From Streptomyces sparsogenes (GTDB lineage Bacteria; Actinomycetota; Actinomycetes; Streptomycetales; Streptomycetaceae): a stretch of 38,428 nt of DNA. The notes under the pieces are model-generated. The model did not search any database, was not told the origin of the DNA, and saw nothing but the letters and a program-made list of their open reading frames with translations. Location: positions 1 to 38,428 of the forward strand of contig NZ_MAXF01000193.1 of assembly GCF_001704635.1 (NCBI RefSeq), read 5' to 3'. The translations under genes were made by a program, and so were the position numbers. This document shows, one piece after another, positions 15,078 through 23,787 of this stretch (position 1 is its first letter; each line of letters starts with the position of its first letter).

Positions 15078-16532
15078 TCAGTGCTCCTGCGCGGACGCGC
15101 GGTTGACGGCGATCAGCTCACGGAACCAGTGGTAGCTGTCCTTGGGCGTCCGTTCCTGGGTCTCGTAGTCGACCCGTACGATCCCGAAGCGCTGACCGTA
15201 GCCCCGGGCCCACTCGAAGTTGTCCAGCAGCGACCAGCAGTAGTAGCCGCGGACGTCCACTCCCGCGTCGATGGCGGCGGACAGGGCCGCGAGGTGGTCG
15301 CGCAGGTAGGTCACCCGGTCGGTGTCCCGCACGGCCCCGTCCGGCGAGACGGTGTCGGCCTCGGCGGAGCCGTTCTCCGTGATGTAGAGGGGCGGCAGGT
15401 CGGGGTACCGCCTGGAGAGGTCCACCAGCAGCTCGGTGAAGGCCTCCGGGACGATGGGCCAGCCCATGGTGGTGTGCCGGGTGCCGTACGGGTCGCTCTC
15501 GGCCACCCGGATGTCCGTGGCGGTACGCCGGGACGCGTCGGCCTCCGCGTACGGCGCGTCGGACACGGTCAGCGGGCGGTAGAAGTTCAGCCCCAGGAAG
15601 TCCAGCGGTGCGCCGATGATGTCCAGGTCGCCGTCGCGGCGGTAGCCGCCGTCGGCCAGCTCGCCCCAGGTCTCGGCCTCGCCGGTGGGGTAGCGCCCGT
15701 GGAACAGGGGCTCGGTCCACACCTCGTTGTGCAGCGTCTCGGCACGGCGCAGCGCGGCCTGGTCCGCCGGGGAGGAACTGGCGGCGTGGATCCGGTCGAG
15801 GTTCAGGGTGATGCCGACCTGGGAGGCGCCCGCCTCGCGCAGCACCCGCACGGCCTGGCCGTGGGCGAGCAGCAGGTGGTGGGCGGCGGCCAGGGCTCCG
15901 GTGCCCTCGCGGGCGCCGGGGGCGTGCCGTCCTTCCGCGTATCCCACGAAGGCGGAGCAGAAGGGCTCGTTGAGGGTGATCCACCGGCCCACCCGGTCGC
16001 CGAGACGCTCGACGACCAGCCGGGTGTACTCGGCGAAGGCTTCGGCGGTCTCCCGGACCCGCCAGCCGCCCCGGTCCTCCAGGGCCTGCGGCAGGTCCCA
16101 GTGGTAGAGCGTGACGGCGGGGGAAACCCCGGCTTCGAGCAGCGCGTCGGTGAGCCGGTCGTAGAAGTCCAGGCCCTTGACGTTGGCCGGGCCGGTGCCT
16201 CGCGGCTGGATCCGCGGCCAGGCCACGGAGAAGCGGTACGAGTCGACGCCGAGCCGTCGCAGCAGCTCGACGTCCTCGCGGTAGCGGTGGTAGTGGTCGC
16301 ACGCGATGTCCCCGGTGGCGCCGCCCTCGGTGCGGCCCGGGGTGTGGCTGAAGGTGTCCCAGATGGACGGTCCGCGGCCGTCCTCGTCGTGGGCGCCCTC
16401 GATCTGGTAGCTCGCGGTGGCGGTCCCGAAGACGAAGCCGGGCGGGAAGAGGGGGAATCGCTTGGTGTCGGATGACGGGGATGGCGTGCTGCTCATGCGG
16501 GGGTGCGGACCTTCCGGGTGGGAGAGCGTCAT
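15078..16532 (-). CDS. GH1 beta-glucosidase
   Basis: The 484-residue GH1 protein starts its catalytic barrel with FPPGFVFGTATASYQIEGA. The acid/base is Glu189 in TLNEPF and the nucleophile Glu386 in YITENG; QPRG and SLLDNFEWARGY are further family signatures. No signal peptide: a cytoplasmic enzyme releasing glucose from cello- or xyloglucan oligosaccharides after xylose removal. ATG 16532 overlaps the permease stop (ATGA), so I prefer it; ATG 16496 (MSSTPSPS) with a distant GGAAGG is an alternative. It is co-transcribed with the ABC importer upstream and the alpha-xylosidase downstream. Confidence 0.94.
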   Translation of the reverse strand: MTLSHPEGPHPRMSSTPSPSSDTKRFPLFPPGFVFGTATASYQIEGAHDEDGRGPSIWDTFSHTPGRTEGGATGDIACDHYHRYREDVELLRRLGVDSYRFSVAWPRIQPRGTGPANVKGLDFYDRLTDALLEAGVSPAVTLYHWDLPQALEDRGGWRVRETAEAFAEYTRLVVERLGDRVGRWITLNEPFCSAFVGYAEGRHAPGAREGTGALAAAHHLLLAHGQAVRVLREAGASQVGITLNLDRIHAASSSPADQAALRRAETLHNEVWTEPLFHGRYPTGEAETWGELADGGYRRDGDLDIIGAPLDFLGLNFYRPLTVSDAPYAEADASRRTATDIRVAESDPYGTRHTTMGWPIVPEAFTELLVDLSRRYPDLPPLYITENGSAEADTVSPDGAVRDTDRVTYLRDHLAALSAAIDAGVDVRGYYCWSLLDNFEWARGYGQRFGIVRVDYETQERTPKDSYHWFRELIAVNRASAQEH

Positions 16533-17353
16533 TTGACGGAGCCGCCGGTGATTCCCGCGGCGACGTACTTCTGGGCCACTATCAGCAGGATCGCCGCCGG
16601 GACGGCGGAGACGACGGCCGTGGCCATGACCGCGCCCCAGTCGCTGACGTGGGCGCCGATGTACTCGTACATGCTGAGGGTGATCGGCTTGACCGCGTCC
16701 GTGGTGTTGAGGGTCAGCGCGAACATGAAGTCGGACCAGGCGAAGAGGAAGGTGAAGAGTCCGGCGGTGATGAGCGAGTTGCGGCTGATCGGGAGCACGA
16801 TGCGCACGAAGGCGGTGAACCGGCTCGCCCCGTCGACCATCGCCGCCTCCACGACCTCTTTCGGGATCGACACCATGAACGCCCTCAGCAGCACGATGGA
16901 GAACGGCAGCCCGAGCGAGGCGTCGGCGAGGATCAGCCCTGCGAGCGAGTTGACCAGGTGCAGGTCGACATAGGCGCTGTAGAGCGCGTTGGCGATGACG
17001 ATGCCGGGCACCATCTGGGTGATCAGGGTGCCGAACACGAGGGACCGGCCGCCCTTCAGGCCGAGCTGGGCCAGGCCGTAGGCGGCGGGCGCCGCCATCG
17101 CGAGACAGACCACGACGGCGCCGAGCGCGACGACCAGGCTGGTCACCAGCGAGCCGCCCTGGCTCTCCAGTGCCCGCTCGAAGTTGGACCAGCCCGGCGA
17201 GGTGGGGAGCCAGTGGGTCGAGGCGAGGCTTTCGCCCGGCTGGAGGGCGATGTTGAGCATCCAGTACAGCGGGAACAGCAGGATGACCAGGATGACCAGC
17301 GCGATGACGGTGTTACCGCGCCGTCGCAGGGTGCGGGTGGACACGGCGATCAC
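16529..17353 (-). CDS. Carbohydrate ABC importer permease, MalG type
   Basis: A 274-residue inner-membrane protein with about six TM segments and the permease coupling (EAA) loop EVVEAAMVDGASRFTAFVRIVLPISRNSLITAG near the C-terminal third. It pairs with the MalF-type permease. The GTG at 17353 overlaps that gene's stop by 4 nt (GTGA); a second GTG at 17344 has better spacing from GAGGGG and may be used instead. No ATPase gene is present in the operon; in Streptomyces, CUT1 importers usually share the MsiK ATPase encoded elsewhere. Confidence 0.92.
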   Translation of the reverse strand: MIAVSTRTLRRRGNTVIALVILVILLFPLYWMLNIALQPGESLASTHWLPTSPGWSNFERALESQGGSLVTSLVVALGAVVVCLAMAAPAAYGLAQLGLKGGRSLVFGTLITQMVPGIVIANALYSAYVDLHLVNSLAGLILADASLGLPFSIVLLRAFMVSIPKEVVEAAMVDGASRFTAFVRIVLPISRNSLITAGLFTFLFAWSDFMFALTLNTTDAVKPITLSMYEYIGAHVSDWGAVMATAVVSAVPAAILLIVAQKYVAAGITGGSVK

Positions 17354-18303
17354 TTCCCCTCGGCGAAGTCGGACCGGTTGGCCCGGAGATAGAACACGGC
17401 GAACACCGCGCTGATGAGGATGAGGACGTTGCCGACCACCGCGCCCTGCCCGAAGTCGAGCTGCTGGAAGGAGAGTTGGTAGGTGACCGTGCCGAGGGTC
17501 TGGGTGGAGTCGGCGGGGCCGCCGCCGGTGAGGGCGAGGATCAGGTCCAGGATCTTGATCGTCGACATGAAGCCGAGGACCAGGACCACCGTGATCACCG
17601 GCCGCAGCTGCGGCAGCGTGATGCTGCGGAACGTACGCCAGGGGCCGGCGCCGTCGAGCGAGGCGGCCTCGTACATCTCGCGCGGGATCTCCTGGAGCCC
17701 GCCGTAGAGGATCACCATGTTGAAGGGGATGCCGACCCAGATGTTGACCAGGACGGCGGACAGCAGGGCGACGCTCGGGCTGCTCAGCCAGGGCACCGGC
17801 TCGGAGGTGAGGTGCAGGTTCATCAGCAGGGTGTTGAGCACCCCGGTGTCCTGGTCGAGGAGTTTCCGCCACACGACCGACGAGACCACCATCGGGACCA
17901 GCCACGGGAGCAGCAGCACGGCGCGGGCGAAGCCGGACAGCCGGAAGCGCCGGGAGAAGAACACGGCCAGCGCCAGGCCCAGGACGAACTGGCCGAGCAG
18001 GGAGCCCAGGGTGAAGACGGCCGTGTGCCAGAGGGATTCGGTGAACAGCTTGTCGCCGAACACCGCGGTCCAGTTGTCGAGGCCGTTGAACGGCGCCTCG
18101 CCGGTGAAGAAGGTGCGCGGGGTGTAGTGCTGGAAGCTCATGACGACGTTGCGCACGAGCGGATACCCGAAGAAGGCCAGCATGTAGAGGACGGCGGGCG
18201 CGACGAAGAGCCATCGGGTCAGCGTGGCGCGGGACGCCCGCCGGGCGGGGGCCGCGGGGCTCGTCGCCACTGACTCGGCGGGCGCGGCGGTGGTGGTACT
18301 CAT
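17350..18303 (-). CDS. Carbohydrate ABC importer permease, MalF type
   Basis: A 317-residue membrane permease with about six TM helices (WLFVAPAVLYMLAFFGYPL is the first) and the EAA loop REMYEAASLDGAGPWRTFRSITLPQLRPV. I start at ATG 18303 (MSTTTAAP), 10 bp after the binding-protein stop; an in-frame start at 18348 would run into that gene. It forms the CUT1 channel with the MalG-type partner. The alanine/proline-rich first 25 residues are a normal cytosolic tail. Confidence 0.92.
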   Translation of the reverse strand: MSTTTAAPAESVATSPAAPARRASRATLTRWLFVAPAVLYMLAFFGYPLVRNVVMSFQHYTPRTFFTGEAPFNGLDNWTAVFGDKLFTESLWHTAVFTLGSLLGQFVLGLALAVFFSRRFRLSGFARAVLLLPWLVPMVVSSVVWRKLLDQDTGVLNTLLMNLHLTSEPVPWLSSPSVALLSAVLVNIWVGIPFNMVILYGGLQEIPREMYEAASLDGAGPWRTFRSITLPQLRPVITVVLVLGFMSTIKILDLILALTGGGPADSTQTLGTVTYQLSFQQLDFGQGAVVGNVLILISAVFAVFYLRANRSDFAEGK

Positions 18304-18313
18304 GAGGGCTCTC

Positions 18314-19546
18314 TCACTCTCCGCCGGCCGTGGCCTGCGACTGGGCACGCTTCAGCGCCGCTTCGGGCGAGGAGCTGCCGGTCAGAACGGACTGGAAGGC
18401 ACCCGCCAGGGCGGTGGAGACGGCCGGCCACCGGGCGCCGACGAGGGCGGTGCGGGAGCGGGCGGCGGCGACCGTGTCGGCGAAGCCCGCGAGCTTGGGG
18501 TTGTCGGCCTTGTACTGGGCGGCCGCGGTGTCCCTGGTGGGGATGTTGTTCACGCCCGCGCCCCAGCCCACCTGGTTCTTCCGCTCGTTCAGGCAGTTGA
18601 GGATCTTGGCGGCGGTGGTCTGGCGGCCGGTCTCGCCGGTGCGGGGCAGGGTCATCACGGTGCCGCCCATCGGGGCCACCGGATCCTTGCCGGCCACGGG
18701 CACCGGGATGGTGGTGACCGCCCAGTGCAGGGACGGGTGTTCGCTGAGCACGGGGACCTGCCAGGGGCCGTTGACCATCATGGCGGCCCGGCCCGCGATG
18801 AACTGGTCGTTGACGTCCTGCTGGTTCCAGGTGACCACGGCGCTCGACGCGGACCGCTCGGTGACCAGGTCCTTCCACAGCTGGACGGCCTCGACCCCCT
18901 TGCCGTTGTCGAGGTGGGCCTCGTTGCCGCCCGCCGACCAGAAGAAGGGGAGGAACTGGTAGACCCCGTCCGCGTCGGGCGTGGCGCTGAACGCCATCCC
19001 GAACGTCTTGCCCCGGGTGAGCTTCTTGGCCGCCACCTTCAGCTCGTCCCAGGTGGTGGGCGGTGTCACCCCCGCCTTCTCCAGCAGATCGGTGTTGTAG
19101 AACAGCGCCAGGGTGTTGACCGAGCGGGCGATGCCGTACGCGGTGCCCTTGAAGCTCCCCATGCTCACGGCACCCGGCGAGAGCCCGTCCAGGCTCACGC
19201 CCGCCTTCTTCAGCGGGACCAGGCCACCGGTGTCGGCGAACTGCGGCAGCTCCGATCCGTCCAGCTCCAGGATGTCGGTCATCGAGTGCGACGACGCCAT
19301 CCGCAGCGCCTTGGTGGCCACCTGCGCGGCGGGGACGCTGGTCTGCTCGACCTTCACCCCGAGCGGCTTGGCACACCGGTCGAAGAACTTCTGCTGTTGG
19401 TCGTGCTCGTGCTGGTCCGTGGCGGAGTTCAGCACCGTGATGGTGTCGGGGTCGGCCTCCCGCGCGCACCCGGTCAGGCCGGCCGAGGCCACGAGGAGGG
19501 TCAGGAGCAGGACCGGCGCCGCAGGGCGGCGGCGAAGGAATGGCAT
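18314..19546 (-). CDS. Sugar-binding lipoprotein of the ABC importer
   Basis: A 410-residue CUT1 solute-binding protein. An Arg-rich start, hydrophobic stretch and lipobox LTGC (Cys27) mark it as a lipoprotein held outside the membrane. The mature part has the usual features of the MalE/CebE group: TVLNS early strand, LYNTDLLEKAGVTPPTTWDEL in the middle, and GRAAMMVNGPWQVPVL late. With GH1 and GH31 enzymes in the same operon, the likely ligand is a xyloglucan oligosaccharide. It is the first operon gene, 86 bp from an operator-promoter. Confidence 0.92.
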   Translation of the reverse strand: MPFLRRRPAAPVLLLTLLVASAGLTGCAREADPDTITVLNSATDQHEHDQQQKFFDRCAKPLGVKVEQTSVPAAQVATKALRMASSHSMTDILELDGSELPQFADTGGLVPLKKAGVSLDGLSPGAVSMGSFKGTAYGIARSVNTLALFYNTDLLEKAGVTPPTTWDELKVAAKKLTRGKTFGMAFSATPDADGVYQFLPFFWSAGGNEAHLDNGKGVEAVQLWKDLVTERSASSAVVTWNQQDVNDQFIAGRAAMMVNGPWQVPVLSEHPSLHWAVTTIPVPVAGKDPVAPMGGTVMTLPRTGETGRQTTAAKILNCLNERKNQVGWGAGVNNIPTRDTAAAQYKADNPKLAGFADTVAAARSRTALVGARWPAVSTALAGAFQSVLTGSSSPEAALKRAQSQATAGGE

Positions 19547-19631
19547 GTGGGTGTCTCTCGGCTCGGGCTACCGCTCTGTCAGGAGACGGAGGTCGCATGG
19601 GGCGCCGCGCGGGTGATACGAAGAGGGGGCA

Positions 19632-19668
19632 TCGAATCGATTCGACGAACCGACTGGAGCGATGTTAA
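19632..19668 (-). promoter_or_regulatory. LacI-type operator overlapping the sugar-operon promoter
   Basis: TCGAATCGATTCGA at 19632-19645 is a perfect 14-bp palindrome with the central CG that LacI-family repressors prefer. On the minus strand, TTAACA (19668-19663; five of six to TTGACA), a 17-bp spacer, and TCGAAT (19645-19640; four of six to TATAAT) form a promoter whose -10 is the first half of the operator. A repressor bound here would block RNA polymerase directly. The LacI gene lies immediately upstream. Confidence 0.75.
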
Positions 19669-19733
19669 GGGCATGTGTCCGACGGCGACAAGAGCCTCAG
19701 GGGAAGAAAACAGGCCGCGGGCGGGCCCCGGGA

Positions 19734-20807
19734 TCAGGCCCGCGGGGCGGTGAGCGGCGTGTCCCCCGGCAGCAGGGCGGGGGCGATCAGCAGATGGCCG
19801 ACGGTGTCGGCGAGCAGCCGGGGACCGGCCTCCGCGTCTCCCGCGGTGTTCTCGCGCAGCGCCGTGGCCGCGGTCACGGCCAGCCGGGTCACCTCGCCGG
19901 CCAGCGTCTCCACCGGCAGTTCGACCCGGGGCAGCCGACGGCCGGACAGGTCCCCGGGCACGGCGCCGATCACCACGACGGTGAGGTCCTCGGGTGTGCG
20001 GAGCCCGGCATCGGTCATGGAGGTGAGGATGTGGTGGTGCGCGGAGGGATGCTGCACGATCAGCGCGGTCGGCCGTTCACGCGCGCCGCCGTCCGCGCGC
20101 TCCACGAGCAGCCCCCGGAGCCGGCGGGCCACTTCCGCCGGGTCGTCCACCGCGTGGGCGACCGTGACGGTGGCGCCGGTGCCGCGGGCGCCGCGGGCCG
20201 CACCGGCGATGCCCCGGAGCGCGTAACTGCGCCTGCCCGCCACTTCCTCCTCGGTGGGCGCGAGGTACACCATCTCGCGGTGTCCGGCGGCGGCCAGCTC
20301 CCGCACCGCCAGCGCGGCGGCCTCCTCCCAGTCCAGGTCGGTCCACGGCAGGGCGTCCTCGTCGGCCGGCCGCCCGATGAGCGCGGCGGGAAACGCCAGC
20401 TCCCGTACGACGTCGATCCGGGCGTCCTCCATGTCGACGGCCATCAGCACGGCCGCGTCGGCGAGCCCGCTCAGCGCCACCCGGCGCAGCCCCTCGGCCT
20501 TGTCCTGGGAGGTGGTGAGCAGCAGGTCGTAGCCGAGCCGCACGGCGGCGTCGCTGACCGCTATCGCGAACGGGCCGTCCACCGCGTTGCGCCGGCCGGC
20601 CGGGCGGGGCAGGGCGAGGGCGATCACATGGGTGCGGCTGCTGCGCAGCGTCCGGGCGCTGGCCCGCGGATGGTATCCGAGCGCGTCCACGGCCTCCTGC
20701 ACGCGCCGGCGCGTCTCCTCGGAAATGGGCCGGGAGCCGTTGAACACATAGGAGACGGTGCTCGGCGCGACCCCGGCGTGCTGGGCGACATCCCTGATGG
20801 TTGGCAA
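19734..20807 (-). CDS. LacI-family repressor of the xyloglucan-oligosaccharide operon
   Basis: The DNA-binding start (PTIRDVAQHAGVAPSTVSYVFNGSRPISEETRRRV) is followed by a periplasmic-binding-like sensor domain, as in LacI. I chose TTG 20807: GAGGGG lies 6 nt upstream, and the helix-turn-helix then begins at the usual position. The ATG codons at 20867 and 20864 lack a ribosome binding site and overlap a -10-like TATGAT (20869-20864), so they probably belong to the promoter. It is in the same direction as the sugar operon and next to its palindromic operator. The inducer is presumably an imported sugar. Confidence 0.85.
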   Translation of the reverse strand: MPTIRDVAQHAGVAPSTVSYVFNGSRPISEETRRRVQEAVDALGYHPRASARTLRSSRTHVIALALPRPAGRRNAVDGPFAIAVSDAAVRLGYDLLLTTSQDKAEGLRRVALSGLADAAVLMAVDMEDARIDVVRELAFPAALIGRPADEDALPWTDLDWEEAAALAVRELAAAGHREMVYLAPTEEEVAGRRSYALRGIAGAARGARGTGATVTVAHAVDDPAEVARRLRGLLVERADGGARERPTALIVQHPSAHHHILTSMTDAGLRTPEDLTVVVIGAVPGDLSGRRLPRVELPVETLAGEVTRLAVTAATALRENTAGDAEAGPRLLADTVGHLLIAPALLPGDTPLTAPRA

Positions 20808-20984
20808 CCTCGACCCCTCGGTGATGCGGGCACGGCGACGATGAGCCGGAGCGGCGGATTCCATCATATAGAGGGGTCGGCTACCGGGGTCGGCGAGTAT
20901 GGTCACCTCGCACGTTGTCGAGTACACGTGATCGGCGCGCCCCCTGTGCGGTGTCCGCGCGGATCGCCCGTCGTGAGGAAGTCG

Positions 20985-21542
20985 ATGTCGCTGCCGATCT
21001 CGCCCGGCGACCCGTACGGCGCCGTTCCCGGTGGGGGGTACGAAGCGGCGCGGCCCGCGCCCGCCCAGCCGGTGCCGGGCTATCCCCTGCGTGCCCAGCC
21101 CTCCGTCGGCGCGGCGGACGAGACCGGCGCGGACGCGCTGTACGCCGCGCCCGAGCAGCCGGTGTGTCAGGTGTGCTGCGGGTCTCCGGCCACCGAGGTC
21201 GCCGTCCGGCACCACCAGGGCCTCTTGCTCTTCCTGCTGTTCCGGAAGCAGAAGGGGCGGTTCTGCCGGGCGTGCGGGACGGCGCTGTTCCGTGGCCTGA
21301 CGGCCAAGACCCTGTGGCAGGGGTGGTGGCACCCGCTGTCCGCGCTCATCTTCAACCCCCTCACCATCGTCGTGAACCTGCGGGCCCGCGCGAAGATCAA
21401 TCGTCTGCACGAGCCCGGGTACGACCTCCTCGGCACCCGGCGAGACCCCGGCAAGCCCGTTTTCCGCCGCCCCGCCGCCCTGGTGGCGGTGGTGCCCGCG
21501 GCGTTCGTCCTGTACGTGCTGGGTGCCCTGGTCGTGGGGTAG
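20985..21542 (+). CDS. Membrane-associated zinc-ribbon-like protein of unknown function
   Basis: A 185-residue protein with three parts: a Pro/Ala/Gly-rich N-terminus (1-60), a zinc-ribbon-like centre with cysteines in CQVCCG and CRAC about 40 residues apart, and hydrophobic stretches around LLLFLLF, WWHPLSALIFNPLTIVVNL and the C-terminal VAVVPAAFVLYVLGALVV. GAGGAA at 20975-20980 fits ATG 20985. I know similar Streptomyces hypotheticals but no function. Probably an inner-membrane protein with a cytosolic metal-binding module. Confidence 0.78.
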   Translation: MSLPISPGDPYGAVPGGGYEAARPAPAQPVPGYPLRAQPSVGAADETGADALYAAPEQPVCQVCCGSPATEVAVRHHQGLLLFLLFRKQKGRFCRACGTALFRGLTAKTLWQGWWHPLSALIFNPLTIVVNLRARAKINRLHEPGYDLLGTRRDPGKPVFRRPAALVAVVPAAFVLYVLGALVVG

Positions 21543-21597
21543 GCCCGGATCGGGTGCCCGGCGGACGGGTGCGGATCTCTCGGTAGAGTGGCCCGCC

Positions 21598-22893
21598 ATG
21601 GGGAACGGGGAGGGCACCGCCACCGGCCGGGAGGACCACCGGGCGCGGGAGGCGCGGGACGCGTGGCAGGCGCCGGGCGCGGTCGAGCGGAAGCTTTACG
21701 AGGCCAAGCTGCGCGGTGACTGGTCGGCGTACTTCGACGTGCTGGCCGTCGCGGACCTCTTCATCGCCGACTCCAAGGCCCGGCTCGACGCCCATCCGAC
21801 GACCCTCCGCTGCACGCCCTACTGGTATCCGCAGGTCCGGGCCAACTGCCTGCCCATCCTCACCGAAGGAATGCTGCCGCCTCCCGACCAGGACGCGGAC
21901 ACGGTCTTCAACTGCGAGCCACTCGACTGGTTCGCGAGGCGGTGGCAGAACGGCTCCACAACGTGGATCGTGATCAATCCGGGCAGCCCGTGTGAGGTGT
22001 TCTTCCCGGCGACACCGGCCCACCGGGCCCTGTGGCAGGGACACGTCGAGCGCGCCGAGACATGCGACTGCTGCGGCTTGCCTCCCCATCGGACGCTGCT
22101 GCGCGCCCTGGAAGGGGGCGCGGCGGCCTCGGGGCAGACGGCCCATGGCCTGGGCCTGGCCGCCCTGCTGTCCGTCAACAACGGTCAGCTCTGGAACGCC
22201 GTCGCCTACCACGGCACGGGCTACCACAGCGAGAAGAAACGGCTCAAGGACTGGTGGGACATCACCAGCCGCCGGGAATGGCAGCACTACCAGGAGCGTC
22301 TGCTCAACGCGGACCTGGTCAGCGGTGTGTGGGAGTTCACACTCGGCGTCCGGCGGGCGCTGGCCCGCGACTTCGGCGGCGAGGTCGAGACGGACCACTG
22401 GCGGAAGGTCGCCGAGCGGGTGTTGCGGGAGAACAGCACGGGGACCGAATACCGGCTCGGCCCGGACGGCGTGACGAAGGTCGAGCCGCTCAGCGACACC
22501 GAGGTGAAGGCCCGGATCGCGGGAGTGCAGCGGCTCATCGGCCGGATCGCCCGCTACGAGAAGCGCTTCCGCGCGGACGGTCTGCTGGCCGATGACGCGT
22601 TCATCCGCACGGTGGCGGCGTGGGATTACGGACGGGCCGCGGGGATGGCCCGCTGGGGCCTGGGCGCCCGCTACTGCACCCAGCAGGAATCGGAGAGCGC
22701 CATCCTCCGGGCGAGCACCGCCGCCCGGACCGCCTACCGCTCCTGGGAAGACTTCTCCGCCGCCTACATCCTCGGCCGCTGCCTCCACTTCGACGACGAG
22801 GAGTTCGGCACGTGGTACCAGGACGTGCTCAGCGCTCACCGCGTCCTCACCACCGATCCGGCAAGCCCCTGGCTGACCGTCCCGTGGGCTTAG
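21598..22893 (+). CDS. DUF1266-domain protein
   Basis: A 431-residue protein. The C-terminal 200 residues match DUF1266 (AWDYGRAAGMARWG, SWEDFSAAYILGRCLHFDDE, TTDPASPWLTVPW at the very end). The N-terminal part (WYPQVRANCLPIL, NPGSPCEVFFPATPAHRA) resembles SseB-like domains often joined to DUF1266. No signal peptide or membrane segment, so cytosolic. Such proteins are sometimes near secretion or toxin loci but have no proven activity. ATG 21598 is the first start after the upstream gene; its ribosome binding site is weak. Confidence 0.8.
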   Translation: MGNGEGTATGREDHRAREARDAWQAPGAVERKLYEAKLRGDWSAYFDVLAVADLFIADSKARLDAHPTTLRCTPYWYPQVRANCLPILTEGMLPPPDQDADTVFNCEPLDWFARRWQNGSTTWIVINPGSPCEVFFPATPAHRALWQGHVERAETCDCCGLPPHRTLLRALEGGAAASGQTAHGLGLAALLSVNNGQLWNAVAYHGTGYHSEKKRLKDWWDITSRREWQHYQERLLNADLVSGVWEFTLGVRRALARDFGGEVETDHWRKVAERVLRENSTGTEYRLGPDGVTKVEPLSDTEVKARIAGVQRLIGRIARYEKRFRADGLLADDAFIRTVAAWDYGRAAGMARWGLGARYCTQQESESAILRASTAARTAYRSWEDFSAAYILGRCLHFDDEEFGTWYQDVLSAHRVLTTDPASPWLTVPWA

Positions 22894-22910
22894 GCCCCGC
22901 GCCCTCGCCT

Positions 22911-22965
22911 GCACCGCGCCGAGACCCCCGCCGACACCCCCGCCCGCACCGCGCCGACACCCCCG
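22911..22965 (+). repeat. Direct repeat in the spacer before the carbonic anhydrase gene
   Basis: Two 20-bp copies starting GCACCGCGCCGA and ending CCCCCG lie at 22911-22930 and 22946-22965, with one mismatch, 35 bp apart. A CCGACACCCCCG fragment lies between them. No promoter elements are clear; the repeat may be simple C-rich slippage. Confidence 0.6.
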
Positions 22966-23049
22966 TCGGCTCCTCCGTCGAGACGAGACCCGCCACACCG
23001 GTAGGCCCCCCGCGCGTCGGCGAGCCGGCTCCGGTCGTACCCTGCGGCC

Positions 23050-23697
23050 ATGAGTGACACCATGCCTTCCACCCCGCGCGAAGCCTTCGACCTGCTCCTG
23101 GCCGGCAACCGCCGCTTCGCCGCCGGCACGCCCCGGCACCCCAACCAGGACGCCGCCCGCCGCGCCGACCTGGCCTCCGCCCAGCGCCCGTTCGCCGTGC
23201 TGCTCGGGTGCTCCGACTCCCGGCTGGCCGCCGAGATCATCTTCGACCAGGGGCTGGGGGACCTGTTCGTCGTCCGCACCGCCGGGCACGCGGCGGGGCC
23301 CGAGGTCCTGGGCAGCATCGAGTACGGGGTGAGCGTGCTGGACTGCCCGCTGGTCGTGGTCCTCGGCCATGACGCCTGCGGTGCGGTCGCGGCGACCCGC
23401 GCCGCCGTGGCGGACGGCACGACCGGCCGCGGATACCTGAGGGATGTGATCGAGCGGGTGACCCCCAGCGTGCTGGCCGCTCAGGCCGCCGGGGTGAGCG
23501 AGGACGAGGACTTCATCGCCACCCACGTCCGGCACACCGTCGACTTCCTCATGGACCGCTCCCGGGAACTGGCCGACCAGGTCGACGCGGGACGCACCGC
23601 GGTGGTGGGCCTGTCCTACCGGCTGGCCGACGGCAGCGCCCGGCCGGTCACCGCCCGCGGTCTGGAGCTGTCCTCGGACCCGGCGCCGACGAGCTGA
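23050..23697 (+). CDS. Beta-class carbonic anhydrase
   Basis: A 215-residue beta-carbonic anhydrase. The zinc ligands are Cys54 (GCSDSR), His107 and Cys110 (GHDACGA), with the catalytic dyad Asp56-Arg58. The RTAGH and GSIEYGV segments are family-typical. It hydrates CO2 in the cytoplasm and can supply bicarbonate for carboxylases. No membrane or secretion signal. Neighbours give no metabolic link, though a biotin-dependent carboxylase subunit lies 21 kb away. A strong terminator hairpin follows. Confidence 0.95.
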   Translation: MSDTMPSTPREAFDLLLAGNRRFAAGTPRHPNQDAARRADLASAQRPFAVLLGCSDSRLAAEIIFDQGLGDLFVVRTAGHAAGPEVLGSIEYGVSVLDCPLVVVLGHDACGAVAATRAAVADGTTGRGYLRDVIERVTPSVLAAQAAGVSEDEDFIATHVRHTVDFLMDRSRELADQVDAGRTAVVGLSYRLADGSARPVTARGLELSSDPAPTS

Positions 23698-23700
23698 CGC

Positions 23701-23718
23701 GCCCGCCGTCCGGCGGGC
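23701..23718 (+). terminator. Terminator hairpin after carbonic anhydrase
   Basis: GCCCGCCG-TC-CGGCGGGC is a perfect 8-bp hairpin starting 4 bp after the stop codon. There is no U-tract, as is common in high-GC hosts. Confidence 0.7.
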
Positions 23719-23787
23719 TCGCCGGTCGTGCCGGTACTCGTGGCTGATGAGAGAGTAAGGGTCCGCCGAGGTGGAAGGGTGCGGCGA

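Noticed and set aside
12785..15106. 773-codon plus-strand ORF opposite the alpha-xylosidase gene
   Set aside because: It mirrors GH31 almost exactly, has low-complexity Gly/Arg/Val composition and no family motif. It is an antisense shadow of a real gene.
22894..23049. CRISPR-like or regulatory role for the 20-bp direct repeat before the carbonic anhydrase gene
   Set aside because: Only two copies, C-rich and low in complexity; most simply explained by slippage.
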